Assembly: GCA_014871385.1 (NCBI GenBank)
Contig: CM026426.1
Span: forward strand, 72,196,756 to 72,260,755
Reading direction: 5' to 3'
Origin: Ceratodon purpureus
Lineage: Eukaryota; Streptophyta; Bryopsida; Pseudoditrichales; Ditrichaceae
Length of the DNA: 64,000 bases
Made by a program: the position numbers and the translations under genes. Positions 63,693 through 64,000 of this stretch are shown here, piece by piece (the first letter of the stretch is position 1; each line of letters starts with the position of its first letter). Under the pieces are notes generated by a model, which was given only the letters and a program-made list of their open reading frames with translations, was not told where the DNA came from and did not search any database.

Positions 63693-64000
63693 AATACCTC
63701 TGTTGTTGTGATTCTGGTCACCTAGGATGTGCCTCCTTCCTTCGAAGAAGATTTCGATGCTTCGGCTTGCTGCGCTCTCTCCGCTCTCATAAGTAAAATC
63801 TCTGCGACCTCCAGAGGGTGTAAGTCAATAAGTCGACCCTTCTTCCTCGGACGCACGGCTGGAGGTTTTTCGACCTCGTCCACAACGAGGGTGTCAACGG
63901 ACTTGTCCCCGTGGGGACGTCGATTACTCTGTGAAATGTCATTGGTCTCTGCATGTCCAACACTCTGCTTATTCGTTAGGGAATCCTGCATAGAGGAATC
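63693..64000 (-). CDS. Candidate exon at right edge, basic/Ser-rich protein
   Basis: The frame is open from the right edge through MQDSLTNKQSVGHAE, RPRKKGRLIDLHPLEVAEI and LLMRAERAQQAEASKSS to a TAG at 63724-63722. Beyond the TAG the same frame continues to a good donor (CAACAGAG|GTATTT, near 63693), so this may be a coding exon with one more in-frame TAG rather than a terminal exon. Product unknown. Confidence 0.35.

Overview
The window is nuclear DNA from a eukaryote, most likely a green plant of the streptophyte line. The evidence is GT-AG introns with GTAAGT donors, AATAAA poly(A) signals, interstitial TTTAGGG telomere-type repeats, an exon of a TGA-type bZIP factor, a plant-type LRR exon, and plant-type FCP1-like proteins with an (N/D)xNGLL motif in place of DxDxT. 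There is no conventional gene-dense stretch: almost everything readable is mobile DNA, nested insertions and decayed genes, set in very AT-rich filler with long (TA)n runs. I cannot name the species.

Layout. 1-9.95 kb: element E1, with a minus-strand tandem-domain gene at the left edge, a four-exon gene (gene A) predicted to be a ParB-like/DNA-methyltransferase-like fusion, and three FCP1-like pseudophosphatase copies. It is peppered with a GTCGGC-N5-GCCGAC palindrome in introns, UTRs and exons. 9.95-10.68 kb: a 735-bp terminal-inverted-repeat element (copy 1 of 3). 10.7-12.65 kb: a minus-strand gene (C') related to gene C at 55-59 kb. 13.2-17.6 kb: an LRR exon fragment and element E2, a DUF7869-type transposase gene flanked by TTTAGCTCGA-N-TCGAGCTAAA palindromes. 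17.6-22.9 kb: mostly AT-rich, with one short unidentified ORF. 22.9-27.3 kb: element E3, a second DUF7869-type transposase flanked by a 120-bp tandem array and a 25-bp palindrome array. 27.3-35.3 kb: AT-rich filler and isolated exons, including the bZIP basic region. 35.3-41.6 kb: element E4, with gene B, a homologue of gene A, on TTTAGCTCA-N3-TGAGCTAAA palindromes. 41.8-43.9 kb: a PIF/Harbinger transposase split by copy 2 of the 735-bp element. 46.6-54.5 kb: a LINE (endonuclease plus reverse transcriptase) split by a 4,710-bp hAT-like element with a perfect 8-bp target duplication; that element carries copy 3 and a 1-kb inverted repeat. 55.4-59.1 kb: gene C, an intact-looking multi-exon acidic-repeat gene. 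60-64 kb: exon-like ORFs on the minus strand.

The most interesting system is the pair of gene A and gene B. Each combines a ParB/DGQHR-like motif (GGQHT or NGQHS) with a C-terminal region resembling amino-DNA-methyltransferases: a SAM motif, and a DPAG or DTPG box where DPPY is expected. Two introns lie at the same positions in both, one of them inside the SAM motif. Each gene sits in a block carrying its own palindrome at high density. The same palindrome class flanks the DUF7869 transposases. One reading is a family of giant plant transposons in which a ParB-methylase-like protein and/or the transposase recognises an element-specific palindrome. Domain calls are by eye, without profile searches.

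Many reading frames are open except for isolated in-frame stops, mostly TAG, often where glutamine would fit. The simplest cause is cytosine-deamination decay of CAG (a plant CHG methylation site), but readthrough or recoding is not excluded.
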